A stretch of 64,000 nt of DNA from Streptomyces buecherae (GTDB lineage Bacteria; Actinomycetota; Actinomycetes; Streptomycetales; Streptomycetaceae). Below, in pieces: positions 43,792-51,922 of this stretch. Positions within the stretch are counted from its first letter, which is position 1. Each line of letters starts with the position of its first letter. The DNA lies in the NCBI RefSeq assembly GCF_014295035.1, contig NZ_CP060404.1:1220001-1284000 (forward strand). Direction: 5' to 3'. Made by a program: the position numbers and the translations under genes. The notes beneath the pieces are model-generated. The model made no database searches. It was not told where the DNA came from and saw only the letters and a list, made by a program, of their open reading frames with translations.

Positions 43792-45921
43792 CTAAGGAAT
43801 TGGATAGGAGGTCAGCACTCGATAACCAGATGCTGCGGTTGGGTCGCGCTTGAGAATCACTTTGACTTTATTGACCCAGCTCGGCGGCTCCCCTCTCAGG
43901 TAACCGTCTCTCGTGAGAGAGAGCCCAGTACGTTCACCGAACTGCACCTCCGGGAGGGCGAGTTTCGACCGCGTCCCAGCGAGCCACTGCCTCACGAGTT
44001 GCTGATGCCGCATCAGTGTCTCATCTGTAAATCGTTGAGCCGACTCCCTGTTGATGAAGCGCGAGTCCGCCGCGAGGCCGGGGTTCGACCTCAGCCTCTT
44101 TCGCATGTCCCGTGTCGATTTCTCCACGTGACGTTCGATGGTGTGAGATCCATTCCTTCCCTCGTCGCCCTTGATGTCGGCCCGGTGCTCCGGTTTCGTC
44201 TTTCCCTTCCGCTTTTCGCGAGGCCAGGCGTTCCGGGTTTCGCCGGGCGGACCGCTGCCACTGGTGCCCGCCGACATGAGAACCACACCCAGCACACCGA
44301 ACGCCGTGGCATGGGTCGCGGCTTCGACGGTGAGGGCGCGCATGGCGCCGGTGCCGGCGAGAGCAAGGCCGCCGCCGGGCGGAAAGAGCGCGAGGAGCGC
44401 GAGCAAGAGCATGGCGAAGCCGAGGTAGGCAAGGAAGTTGTCCAACGCGTCCAGCAGGTGGACATTGCGGATGACCTTGTCGTCAGGGCTCAGCCCCTCC
44501 TGGCTCATGCGACCGAGCAACACGGCTCCGGCGGTGAGCGCCCCGAGCGCGGTGCACAGCCGAAAGCGGACGACGGCCCGCGCTTCGGCCAGCGCGAACA
44601 TGCCGGTCACCCGCCAGGTGCGGAGCATGTCGATAAGTTGCCAGGCGATCCATACGAACGCCGCCATGCCGAAGCCCATGAGCACAGCGGGCCCGTTGCC
44701 GGTCTCGAAGCGGTTCTGGAGACTCGCGGTGGCGGGGAAGGAACCCACGAGGAGGAAGAGCGCGGCCGGGGCCATCAACGCCAGGGAGACGGCGACGAAC
44801 CACACCCGCCGCCCGTCGCGCATGGCGCGAGCGGCCCGCCACGTCGAGCGCACCCCGATGCCTCGCCATGCGTGCAAGTGATCGGACGCGTCGATCTGTC
44901 GAGCGGACCAGGCGACCGTGCGGTACAGGGTCTCGGCTCCCGGGTAGGGTCCGCGGTCCACGCCGTACAGCAAGGCGCGGCGCATCCGGGCGAACCGAAG
45001 GGCGATGAGCATCGACCACGGCAGGCGCCACAGCCCGTACCCGCCGAGCGCCTCCAGCCCGACGCGGCCAGCCCGTTCCGAGCCGATCAGCACGCCGGGC
45101 AGCGCGCGCTTGGCCCGGCGCGACTGCCCCAGGTCAACACCTATCGCGATGGCCAGGCAGAGCAGCGGGACGACCCACAGGACGGCGTCGGTGTCGGCCA
45201 CCCACGCCTGGATATCGCGATCGGAGCGGTGGGCTGCGGAGTAGTTGACGAGGAGGTGCTGGGCGCATGCCGCGCCGATGGGCAGGAGGCCCGCGAGCCG
45301 CAGCCAGCGCCGGCCCCGTACCAGGATGCCCACGCCGAGCCCGCAGAGCGCGGAGAAGACCAGGTGTTGACTGGTCTCGGCCACCGGGTGGGTCGCGCCG
45401 AGGTCCAGGGTGCCGAACGGAGCGGGAAACCAGGCGGAGAAGACCTGGTCGGGTCCCGGGATGTAGGGCGGGGTGAGACTGGTGGGGATCAGCCAGCCAC
45501 CGGCCGAGTGTTCTGTCGCCCGATCCGCGTCCAGCCCGTACCGGGAAACCGCCTCCAGCAGCCCGAATCCGGCACCCAGCGCGCCGCCGGTCACCACGTG
45601 GTCGGTCAGCCCCCACTGCCGCCTGAGCTTGCGACTCCCCGCCACCAGGAGCAGCGGGGCGACCTTCACCACCTCTTCGAGCACCGGGTCGACGGTGTAG
45701 CTCGCGCGCTCCACCGCCTCGCGCAGCGCTCTGCCGTCCGGCTGCTCGGCGACCGCGCGGGTGTACGCGTACTCCAGTAGTGCGGTCGCCGCGCCGCAGC
45801 CGTAGACCCCCACCGCGATCGCCAGCAGCACGGTGGTCACCCGTATCGACCGCGTCGGGGTGGACAGCACCAGCAACTGCGCCACGCCGTACACGGTCGC
45901 GGCCACCATCAGAACCGTCAC
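43792..45921 (-). CDS. PrsW-type membrane protease fused to a C-terminal RNase A-like toxin domain
   Basis: A 709-residue polytopic protein. Residues 1-230 carry the full PrsW (M82) signature: EEVVK (E82, E83, K86), GGALGAGFGLLE (E123), H186 in SQHLVF and H222 in AQHLLVN. About four to six further hydrophobic segments follow between residues 370 and 540. The final about 117 residues are soluble and basic: HTIERHVEKSTRDMRKRL (H593, H598), FTDETLMRHQQLVRQWL and the end GYRVLTSYP. This matches the bacterial RNase A-like toxin family (CdiA-CT of Yersinia kristensenii), whose active site uses His, Arg and a Thr-x-Tyr pair; here T704 and Y706. DNA for the tail is about 58% G+C by hand count over 43801-44160. 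Immunity gene follows. Confidence 0.85.
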   Translation of the reverse strand: MTVLMVAATVYGVAQLLVLSTPTRSIRVTTVLLAIAVGVYGCGAATALLEYAYTRAVAEQPDGRALREAVERASYTVDPVLEEVVKVAPLLLVAGSRKLRRQWGLTDHVVTGGALGAGFGLLEAVSRYGLDADRATEHSAGGWLIPTSLTPPYIPGPDQVFSAWFPAPFGTLDLGATHPVAETSQHLVFSALCGLGVGILVRGRRWLRLAGLLPIGAACAQHLLVNYSAAHRSDRDIQAWVADTDAVLWVVPLLCLAIAIGVDLGQSRRAKRALPGVLIGSERAGRVGLEALGGYGLWRLPWSMLIALRFARMRRALLYGVDRGPYPGAETLYRTVAWSARQIDASDHLHAWRGIGVRSTWRAARAMRDGRRVWFVAVSLALMAPAALFLLVGSFPATASLQNRFETGNGPAVLMGFGMAAFVWIAWQLIDMLRTWRVTGMFALAEARAVVRFRLCTALGALTAGAVLLGRMSQEGLSPDDKVIRNVHLLDALDNFLAYLGFAMLLLALLALFPPGGGLALAGTGAMRALTVEAATHATAFGVLGVVLMSAGTSGSGPPGETRNAWPREKRKGKTKPEHRADIKGDEGRNGSHTIERHVEKSTRDMRKRLRSNPGLAADSRFINRESAQRFTDETLMRHQQLVRQWLAGTRSKLALPEVQFGERTGLSLTRDGYLRGEPPSWVNKVKVILKRDPTAASGYRVLTSYPIP

Positions 45922-46050
45922 GCGCGGCCCCCCGCCGTCGCCCCGAGATCATGACGCTAGGAGGGCGAACGCACCCCGCACAAGGCGGACTTGAGCCGTG
46001 CTCGGTCAGCAGCGCGTCCCGGCGGCCGTCCGCCAGGTCGGGCGGTCCCG

Positions 46051-47019
46051 CTACCCACCCCGCCGCGTCAGGCTCAGCAACTCCCGCGCCGGGCCCGCCG
46101 GGCGTTCGCCGATCGGCCAGACGGCGCGCAGCTCGCGGCGCAGTGGTGCTCCGTCGACCGGGATCTCCACCAGGCGGTGCGCCGACAGCTCGTCGCCCAC
46201 GGCGAGTTCGCTCAGGACGGCGGGGCCGGCGCCGCTGACGGCGGCGGACTTGACGGCGGTGGTGGAGGCCAGTTCGAGCAGCGGGTCGGCGAGGCCGCCG
46301 TGCGCGCGTAGCGCCGCGTCCAGCACCTGTCGGGTGCCGGAGCCGCGTTCGCGCAGGATGAGTGGGGTGGCCGCGAGCTCGGCCGCCGGAACCGGGCCGC
46401 GGCGGCGCGCCCAGGGGTGGGCGGGGGCGGTGACGACCACGAGCCGGTCCCGGCCGATGACCGCCCCGTCCAGTCCGGCCGGCGCCCCCGTGCCCTCCAC
46501 GAAGCCCAGGTCGGCCTCGCCGTCCTGGAGCCGGCGGGCGACGACGGCCGAGTTGCCCGCGAACAGCGACACCGCGGTTCCGGGCCGGCTCGCGCGCAGC
46601 GCGATCAGCCAGCCGGGCAGCAGGTACTCGGCGATGGTCATGCTCGCCGCGACCCGCAGCCGCGAGTCGCGGCGGTCGCGTAGCGCGTGCGCGCCCGCGT
46701 CGAACGCCTCGGCCGCCTCGACGACGCGCCGCGCCCACTCGGTCACCAGCGTCCCGGCATCGGTCAGCCGCGAACCGCGCGGCGAGCGCTCCACCAGGGT
46801 GACGCCGAGTTGCCGCTCCATGGCCCTGATCCGGCCGCTCGCCGCGGGCTGGCTGATGCCGGTCTCCCGCGCGGCGCGGCCCAGGCTGCCGAGCCGGGCG
46901 ACGGCGAGCAGCAGTTCCAGGGCGCCGAGGTCGGGCACCCGGTGGGCGAGCGGCGTTCGCGGGGCGTCCGCTCCCCCGTCAGCCCCCGAACCACCGGTCC
47001 CGCCATCGCCCTGTGTCAT
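46051..47019 (-). CDS. LysR-family transcriptional regulator
   Basis: The 322-residue protein has an N-terminal HTH after a short Gly-rich leader (LELLLAVARLGSLGRAARET, then GISQPAASGRIRAMERQLGV, residues about 33-72) and a type 2 periplasmic-binding-like effector domain (RLRVAASMTIAEYLLPGWLI, ADLGFVEGTGAP, ILRERGSGTRQVLD). The effector is unknown. It is divergent from the TDT transporter gene, its likely target. The ATG at 47019 lies inside a small palindrome. Confidence 0.92.
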   Translation of the reverse strand: MTQGDGGTGGSGADGGADAPRTPLAHRVPDLGALELLLAVARLGSLGRAARETGISQPAASGRIRAMERQLGVTLVERSPRGSRLTDAGTLVTEWARRVVEAAEAFDAGAHALRDRRDSRLRVAASMTIAEYLLPGWLIALRASRPGTAVSLFAGNSAVVARRLQDGEADLGFVEGTGAPAGLDGAVIGRDRLVVVTAPAHPWARRRGPVPAAELAATPLILRERGSGTRQVLDAALRAHGGLADPLLELASTTAVKSAAVSGAGPAVLSELAVGDELSAHRLVEIPVDGAPLRRELRAVWPIGERPAGPARELLSLTRRGG

Positions 47020-47033
47020 AACTTCAGCTTATG
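47017..47033. promoter_or_regulatory. LysR-type operator candidate overlapping the lysR start codon
   Basis: CATAA-N7-TTATG contains the T-N11-A signature of LysR binding sites. It overlaps the regulator's ATG and lies 57 bases before the transporter ATG. Confidence 0.45.
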
Positions 47034-47089
47034 CCCTCATAGCCACGGGGGCCCTGGTCAGCGCGGTGCGGGCGGGGCACCGTGGGGGC

Positions 47090-48268
47090 ATGGTCACCCT
47101 CGCTCCCGCGGGCCCGCGCCCGCTCATCGCCGACCGGATCAGCGTGCGCCCGCTCGGGCCGAACTGGTACGCCACCGTCATGGGCACGGCCATCGTGGCC
47201 ACGGCCGGCGTCGCCCTGCCGATCGACGTGCCGGGGGTGCGCGCGGCGTGCGGCGCGGTGTGGGCGCTGTCGGCGCTGCTGCTGGTGGCGTTGCTGATCG
47301 CGCGCGCCGGGCACTGGGCCCGCCACGCCGACCAGGCCCGGGCGCACCTGCTCGACCCGGCCGTCGCCCCCTTCTACGGGTGTCTGGCGATGGCGCTGCT
47401 CGCGGTCGGCGCGGGCACCCTCGCGGTCGGCCGGGACCTCGTCGGCACGGGGGCCGCCGTCGCGGTGGCCGGCGCGCTGTGGGTGGTGGGCACGGTGGTC
47501 GGCCTGTTGGCCGCGGCGGGCATCCCGTACCTGTTGATCACCCGGCACCGCGTCGGCCCGCGCGACGCCTCGCCGGTGTGGCTGCTGCCGGTGGTCGCGC
47601 CGATGGTGGCCGCCGCCACCGGCCCGGCGCTCGTCTCGCACCTGCCCGCCGGCCAGTGGCGGGCCGCGCTGTTGCTGGTCTGCTACGCGCAGTTCGGGCT
47701 CAGCCTGCTGGGCACGCTGGTGCTGTTGCCGGCCATCGTCGCCGGCCTGCTGCGGTACGGGCCGCCGGCGCTCGCCCTCACCCCGACGCTGTTCCTGGTG
47801 CTCGGGCCGCTGGGGCAGTCCACAACTGCGGTGACCCACCTCGCCGACGCCGCGCCCGGCGCCCTGCGCGCCGACCACGCGAGCGCGCTGGCCGGTTTCG
47901 CGTTGCTGTACGGCGTGCCGGTGATGGGCTTCGCGCTGTGGTGGCTGGTGCTGGCCGGGGCGCTGGTGGTGCGGGCCGCGCGGCGCGGCATGCCGTTCGC
48001 GATGACCTGGTGGGCGTTCACGTTCCCGGTCGGCACCTGCGTGACCGGCGCCGCCGGGCTGGCCCGGCACACGGAGCTGGCGGCGCTGCGGTGGCTGGCG
48101 GTCGGGCTGTACGCGGTGCTGGTCGCGGCCTGGGGGGTGGCGCTGGCGCGCACTGCGCGCGGCGTCGTCAGCGGCGCCCTGCTGCCGCCGCCGCTGACCC
48201 CGGCCCCGGCCGCCGCCGTGCCCGCCGCCCTGCCCGCGTCGCCGGCCGCGTCCCCGGCCCGGGTCTAG
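47090..48268 (+). CDS. TDT-family (tellurite-resistance/dicarboxylate, SLAC1-like) transporter
   Basis: The 392-residue membrane protein has about ten hydrophobic helices, starting with PNWYATVMGTAIVATAGVAL, the conserved first helix of the TDT/TehA/Mae1 group. Later it has TWWAFTFPVGTCVTGAAGL, also characteristic. The family exports sulfite, malate or other anions; the substrate is not evident. ATG 47090 follows GGGGG. The LysR gene is divergent with a 70-base spacer. Confidence 0.87.
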   Translation: MVTLAPAGPRPLIADRISVRPLGPNWYATVMGTAIVATAGVALPIDVPGVRAACGAVWALSALLLVALLIARAGHWARHADQARAHLLDPAVAPFYGCLAMALLAVGAGTLAVGRDLVGTGAAVAVAGALWVVGTVVGLLAAAGIPYLLITRHRVGPRDASPVWLLPVVAPMVAAATGPALVSHLPAGQWRAALLLVCYAQFGLSLLGTLVLLPAIVAGLLRYGPPALALTPTLFLVLGPLGQSTTAVTHLADAAPGALRADHASALAGFALLYGVPVMGFALWWLVLAGALVVRAARRGMPFAMTWWAFTFPVGTCVTGAAGLARHTELAALRWLAVGLYAVLVAAWGVALARTARGVVSGALLPPPLTPAPAAAVPAALPASPAASPARV

Positions 48269-48281
48269 GCCCGGCTCGGCC

Positions 48282-48313
48282 CGCGACCGGCCGCGCCGGC
48301 GTGCCCGGTCGCG
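48282..48313. terminator. Terminator between the TDT and metal-receptor genes
   Basis: Perfect 9-bp stem CGCGACCGG / CCGGTCGCG with a 14-base loop that can fold further, between convergent stops. Confidence 0.6.
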
Positions 48314-48346
48314 CCCGTACGCGTACCCCGCTGAGCGGCCGACGGG

Positions 48347-49153
48347 TCAGCGGGCCCGCCGCAGCGCCTCGGCCAGCACCGCGGGGGCCTGTGCCAACGA
48401 CGGCCCGTACCAGGTGAGATGGCGCCCGCTGACCAGCGCGGCGGGCAGGTCGGGGAACGCCTCGGGGCCGTCGTCAGCGGTGAAGCGGTACGGCTCGTCG
48501 GGCAGCACCACCAGGTCGGCGCCGCTGGCCCGCAACTCCTCCAGCGGTACGCGGGGGTAGCGCTCGGCGTGGTCCGCGTACAGCTGGTGGACGCCGAGGC
48601 GCGTCAGGAGGTCGCCGGCGAAGGTGTCGCGGCCGAGCACCATCCAGGGCCGGCGCCACACCGGCACCACGGCGCTGCGCCGCTGGCCGGTGGCGTCCGC
48701 GGCCACCTGGCGCCAGGCGCGCTCGGCCGCGTCGAGCCAGTCGGGTCTGGCGAGCCCGCAGCCGTCCACGAGCACCCGGTGCAGTTCACTGAACGCCTGC
48801 TCAAGACCGCGTACCTCGGTGACCCAGACGTCGAGGCCGGCGGCGCGCAGGGCGGCCAGGTCGGGTTCGCGGTTCTCCTCCTCGTTGGCGATGACCAGGT
48901 CGGGGGCGAGGGCCGCGATGCGCGCGGTGTCCGGGTTCTTGGTGCCGCCGACGCGCTCCACCGCGAGGTCGGCCGGGTGGCTGCACCAGTCGGTGGCGCC
49001 GACCAGCAGCCCGGGGGCGGTGACGGCCACCGCCTCGGTGAGCGAGGGCACGAGGGAGACCACCCGCCGCACGGCCGGGCGACGCTCTGGGCGGTCGCGA
49101 CGGTCTGGGCGGTCGGAACGGTCGGGGCCTTCGGGTCGGCTGGGTCCAGGCAT
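48347..49153 (-). CDS. Helical-backbone metal/cobalamin receptor-like protein
   Basis: The 268-residue protein is related to BtuF-type periplasmic-binding proteins (RRVVSLVPSLTEAVAV, TDWCSHPADL, GTKNPDTARIAALAPDLVIA, ANEEENREPDL). It has no signal peptide or lipobox and no neighbouring ABC permease. It may therefore be a cytoplasmic relative rather than a transporter component. A short Arg/Asp/Pro leader (RSDRPDRRDRPERRP) comes from imperfect 15-base repeats at about 49075-49125. ATG 49153 has GGTGGGG upstream; GTG 49162 is less likely. Confidence 0.82.
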   Translation of the reverse strand: MPGPSRPEGPDRSDRPDRRDRPERRPAVRRVVSLVPSLTEAVAVTAPGLLVGATDWCSHPADLAVERVGGTKNPDTARIAALAPDLVIANEEENREPDLAALRAAGLDVWVTEVRGLEQAFSELHRVLVDGCGLARPDWLDAAERAWRQVAADATGQRRSAVVPVWRRPWMVLGRDTFAGDLLTRLGVHQLYADHAERYPRVPLEELRASGADLVVLPDEPYRFTADDGPEAFPDLPAALVSGRHLTWYGPSLAQAPAVLAEALRRAR

Positions 49154-49170
49154 GTGCCCCACCGTACGGC

Positions 49171-49206
49171 GCCGCCGTGGCCCGGAGGGTTCCGGGCCAC
49201 GGCGGC
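49171..49206 (-). terminator. Second terminator of the betaine ABC operon
   Basis: Perfect 15-bp stem GCCGCCGTGGCCCGG with a 6-base loop, 104-139 bases beyond the operon's stop and just 18 bases upstream of the next start codon. It could also act as a leader hairpin for the receptor gene. Confidence 0.65.
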
Positions 49207-49225
49207 GTGCGGAGGCCCCGCGGCT

Positions 49226-49269
49226 GCGGCACGGGGCGACCGCGCGCGGTGCGCGGCGCCCCGTGCCGC
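49226..49269 (-). terminator. First terminator of the betaine ABC operon
   Basis: Perfect 13-bp stem GCGGCACGGGGCG / CGCCCCGTGCCGC around an 18-base loop that contains its own palindrome, about 41 bases beyond the permease/binding-protein stop. Confidence 0.68.
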
Positions 49270-49309
49270 CTCGTGAGCGGCCGTGCCGCGGGGCGGGTTC
49301 AGCGGGCGG

Positions 49310-51922
49310 TTACTTCACCGGCGCCATCTTGTCGACGATTCCGGGGTGGGCGTCCATCCACTTCTGCACGCCCTCCTCGATCTTGCCCTTGCCGGCGTCC
49401 TGAATGGACGCCTCAAGGCCGGCGAGTTCCTTCTCGGTCATGTGCCATTCCTTCAACCACCCGTAGAACTCCGGGTATTTCTTCGGGAAGGACTTGTGAC
49501 CGAGCGAGCGGATCTCGTTGTTCTCGCCGAACGCCTTCTTCGGGTCGGCGAGTTTGGTCAGCTCGTACTTGCTGTAGGCCCAGTGCGGGGTCCACAGCAC
49601 GGCGATGATCGGCTCGCGCTTCTTGTACGAGCGCTCCAGTTCGGCCAGCATCGCGGGCGATCCGGCGCTGGTGACCTCGTACTCCCCGTCCAGGCCGTAC
49701 GCCGGCAGCACCTTGTCCCTGAGCAGCTTCATCTGGCCAGTGCCCGGCTCGATTCCGACGATCTTGCCCTTGAACCTGTCGCCCTTGCCCTTGAGGTCCG
49801 CGAGGGACTTCACGTCCTTGACGTAGGAGGGCACCGCCAGTTCGAGCGAGGTCTTGTCGTACCACGCGCCGATATCGACGAGGTTGTGCTTGTACTTGTC
49901 CCAGTACTGTTTCTGGGCCACCGGCAGCCAGCCGTCGAATTCGACGTCGATCTGGCCGGCCGCCATTCCCGTGAACATCGAGCCGACGTCGTACTGCTTG
50001 ATCGACGGCTTGTAGCCTCGGCGTTCCAGGACGTTCTTCCACAGGTAGGTGGTGGCGATGTCCTCGTCCCACGGGAAGTAGCCGATGCGCGGCGCGGCGC
50101 CCGCCTGCTTGCCCTTGGCCTCGGCGCCGGCGACCGGGGCGATCTTGTCGATCATGCCCGGGTTCTTCTCCAGCCAGGCGCGCACGCCCTGCTGCTGGTT
50201 GCCCTTGCCGGCGTCCTGGATCGCCTGCTCCAACGTGGTGAGCTGCTTCTCGTCGAGCTTGAAGCCCTTCATCCACTCGGCGACCTGCGGCTCCTTCTGT
50301 GCGAAGCCCTTGCGCGCCAGCATGTGCAGGCGGTCACCGGAGCCGAACGCGCCCTTGGTGTCCTTCAGCTTGGTCAGGTCGTACTTGCTGTACGCCCAGT
50401 GCGGCGACCAGAGGGTGACCGCGACCGGCTCCTGCTTGGCGTAGGAGCGCTCCAGTTGGGAGAGCATGCCGGCGGTGGAGCCGCTGACGAGCTTGTACTC
50501 CTTGTCCAGGCCGTAGCCGGGCAGCACCTTGTCCTTCATCAGCTTCATCTCGCCCGCGCCGGGCTCGATGCCGATGATCTTGCCCTTGAAGGTGCCCCCC
50601 TTGCCCTTGAGGTCCTCCAGCGTCTTCACGCCCTTGACGTACGAGGGGACGGCGACCTCAAGCGACGTCGGCCCGTACCAGGAGCCCAGGTCGTCCAGCT
50701 TGTCGCGGTAGTTCTTCCAGTACGACTCGTGGGTGACCGGCAGCCAGGAGTTGGTCTGCACGTCGATGTCGCCCGCGGCCATGCCGGTGTAGAGCGCGCC
50801 GACCTCGTACGACTGCACCTTGGGCTTGAAGCCGCGCTGTTCGAGGACTTCCTTCCACAGGTACGTGGAGGCGACGCCCTCGTCCCAGTTGATGTAGCCG
50901 ATGTTGAGCGAGCGGCCCTTGCCGACGTCGGCGGTGACCTCGGGGCCCTTCTCGTCCTCGCCGAAGACGTTCATGCCGCCCGCGACGAGCGCGAGGACCA
51001 CGACGCCGACCGTGGCGAGCGAGGTCGCCGGCCGCCACTGGAGGACCTTCAGGCCGCTGGCGGCGGCGTTGCGCTTGGCGATGGCGCGGCGGCCCAGTGG
51101 CGAGACCCGCTCGCCGAGCGCGCCGGTCATGCGGTCCAGGTACATCGCGAGGATGACCACCGCGAGGCCGCCCTCGAAGCCGAGGGCCACGTCCACGGAG
51201 CTGATCGCCTCGAAGACCGAGGAGCCGAGCCCGCCGCCGCCGACCATGCCGGAGATGACGACCATGGAAAGGGCCAGCATGATGGCCTGGTTGACGCCGG
51301 CCATGATGGTGGGCAGGGCCAGCGGGAGCTGTACGCGCACCAGGGTGCGGCGCGGGCTGGTGCCGAACGCCTCGGCCGCCTCGACCAGTTCCTCGTCCAC
51401 CTGGCGGATGCCGAGTTCGGTCATCCGCACGCTGGGCGGCATCGCGAAGACGATGGTGGCGATGGCTCCGGGGACCACGCCGACGCCGAAGAAGAAGATG
51501 CCCGGGATCAGGTAGACGAAGGCGGGCATCGTCTGCATGAAGTCGAGGACGGGCCGCAGCATCGTGCTGACCGTGCGGCTGCGCGCGGCCCAGATGCCGA
51601 GCGGGACCGCCATCACGATGGTGATGAAGCCGGCGACCAGCACCAGCGACAGGGTCTCCATCGCCTCGTCCCACTGCTGGATCGAGTCGATGAGGGCGAA
51701 GCCCGCGAAGGCCACCACGCCCGCGACCAGCCCGCGCAGCCACCAGGCGATGACCGCCAGGATGCCCGCGAACAGCAGCGGCTCGGGCGCGGACAGGACG
51801 TCGTGCACGCCCTCGTACATGCCGTCGACGACCTTGGCGATGAAGTCGAAGAGCCAGTCGAGGTTCTCCCGGAGCCAGGTGATCCCCGAGTCGATCCACT
51901 TGCCGATGTCGAGCCTAGGCAC
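49310..51922 (-). CDS. Glycine betaine/proline ABC transporter: permease fused to two tandem binding domains
   Basis: The 870-residue protein has a permease domain in residues 1-310 with the EAA loop (EAAEAFGTSPRRTLVRVQLP). A further helix follows, then two OpuAC-type substrate domains (about 335-590 and 605-870). The copies align throughout: IGYINWDEGVASTYLW with IGYFPWDEDIATTYLW, TGMAAGDIDVQTNSWLP with TGMAAGQIDVEFDGWLP, LWSPHWAYSKYDLTKL with LWTPHWAYSKYELTKL. The aromatic residues forming the betaine cage (W in NWDEG/PWDED, SWLP/GWLP, PHWAY) are kept in both. Role: osmoprotectant uptake. Start GTG 51922 overlaps the ATPase stop by 8 bases. Confidence 0.93.
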   Translation of the reverse strand: MPRLDIGKWIDSGITWLRENLDWLFDFIAKVVDGMYEGVHDVLSAPEPLLFAGILAVIAWWLRGLVAGVVAFAGFALIDSIQQWDEAMETLSLVLVAGFITIVMAVPLGIWAARSRTVSTMLRPVLDFMQTMPAFVYLIPGIFFFGVGVVPGAIATIVFAMPPSVRMTELGIRQVDEELVEAAEAFGTSPRRTLVRVQLPLALPTIMAGVNQAIMLALSMVVISGMVGGGGLGSSVFEAISSVDVALGFEGGLAVVILAMYLDRMTGALGERVSPLGRRAIAKRNAAASGLKVLQWRPATSLATVGVVVLALVAGGMNVFGEDEKGPEVTADVGKGRSLNIGYINWDEGVASTYLWKEVLEQRGFKPKVQSYEVGALYTGMAAGDIDVQTNSWLPVTHESYWKNYRDKLDDLGSWYGPTSLEVAVPSYVKGVKTLEDLKGKGGTFKGKIIGIEPGAGEMKLMKDKVLPGYGLDKEYKLVSGSTAGMLSQLERSYAKQEPVAVTLWSPHWAYSKYDLTKLKDTKGAFGSGDRLHMLARKGFAQKEPQVAEWMKGFKLDEKQLTTLEQAIQDAGKGNQQQGVRAWLEKNPGMIDKIAPVAGAEAKGKQAGAAPRIGYFPWDEDIATTYLWKNVLERRGYKPSIKQYDVGSMFTGMAAGQIDVEFDGWLPVAQKQYWDKYKHNLVDIGAWYDKTSLELAVPSYVKDVKSLADLKGKGDRFKGKIVGIEPGTGQMKLLRDKVLPAYGLDGEYEVTSAGSPAMLAELERSYKKREPIIAVLWTPHWAYSKYELTKLADPKKAFGENNEIRSLGHKSFPKKYPEFYGWLKEWHMTEKELAGLEASIQDAGKGKIEEGVQKWMDAHPGIVDKMAPVK

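Noticed and set aside
44000-44140. Considered a frameshift or fusion artefact between a PrsW gene and a separate toxin gene
   Set aside because: The reading frame is continuous through the linker, there is no internal start with a ribosome site, and the tail is followed at once by an immunity gene, all consistent with one protein.
43768-45780. A 670-codon plus-strand open frame opposite the PrsW-toxin gene
   Set aside because: The product has no domain and shadow-type composition; the opposite strand encodes complete PrsW and RNase A-like signatures.
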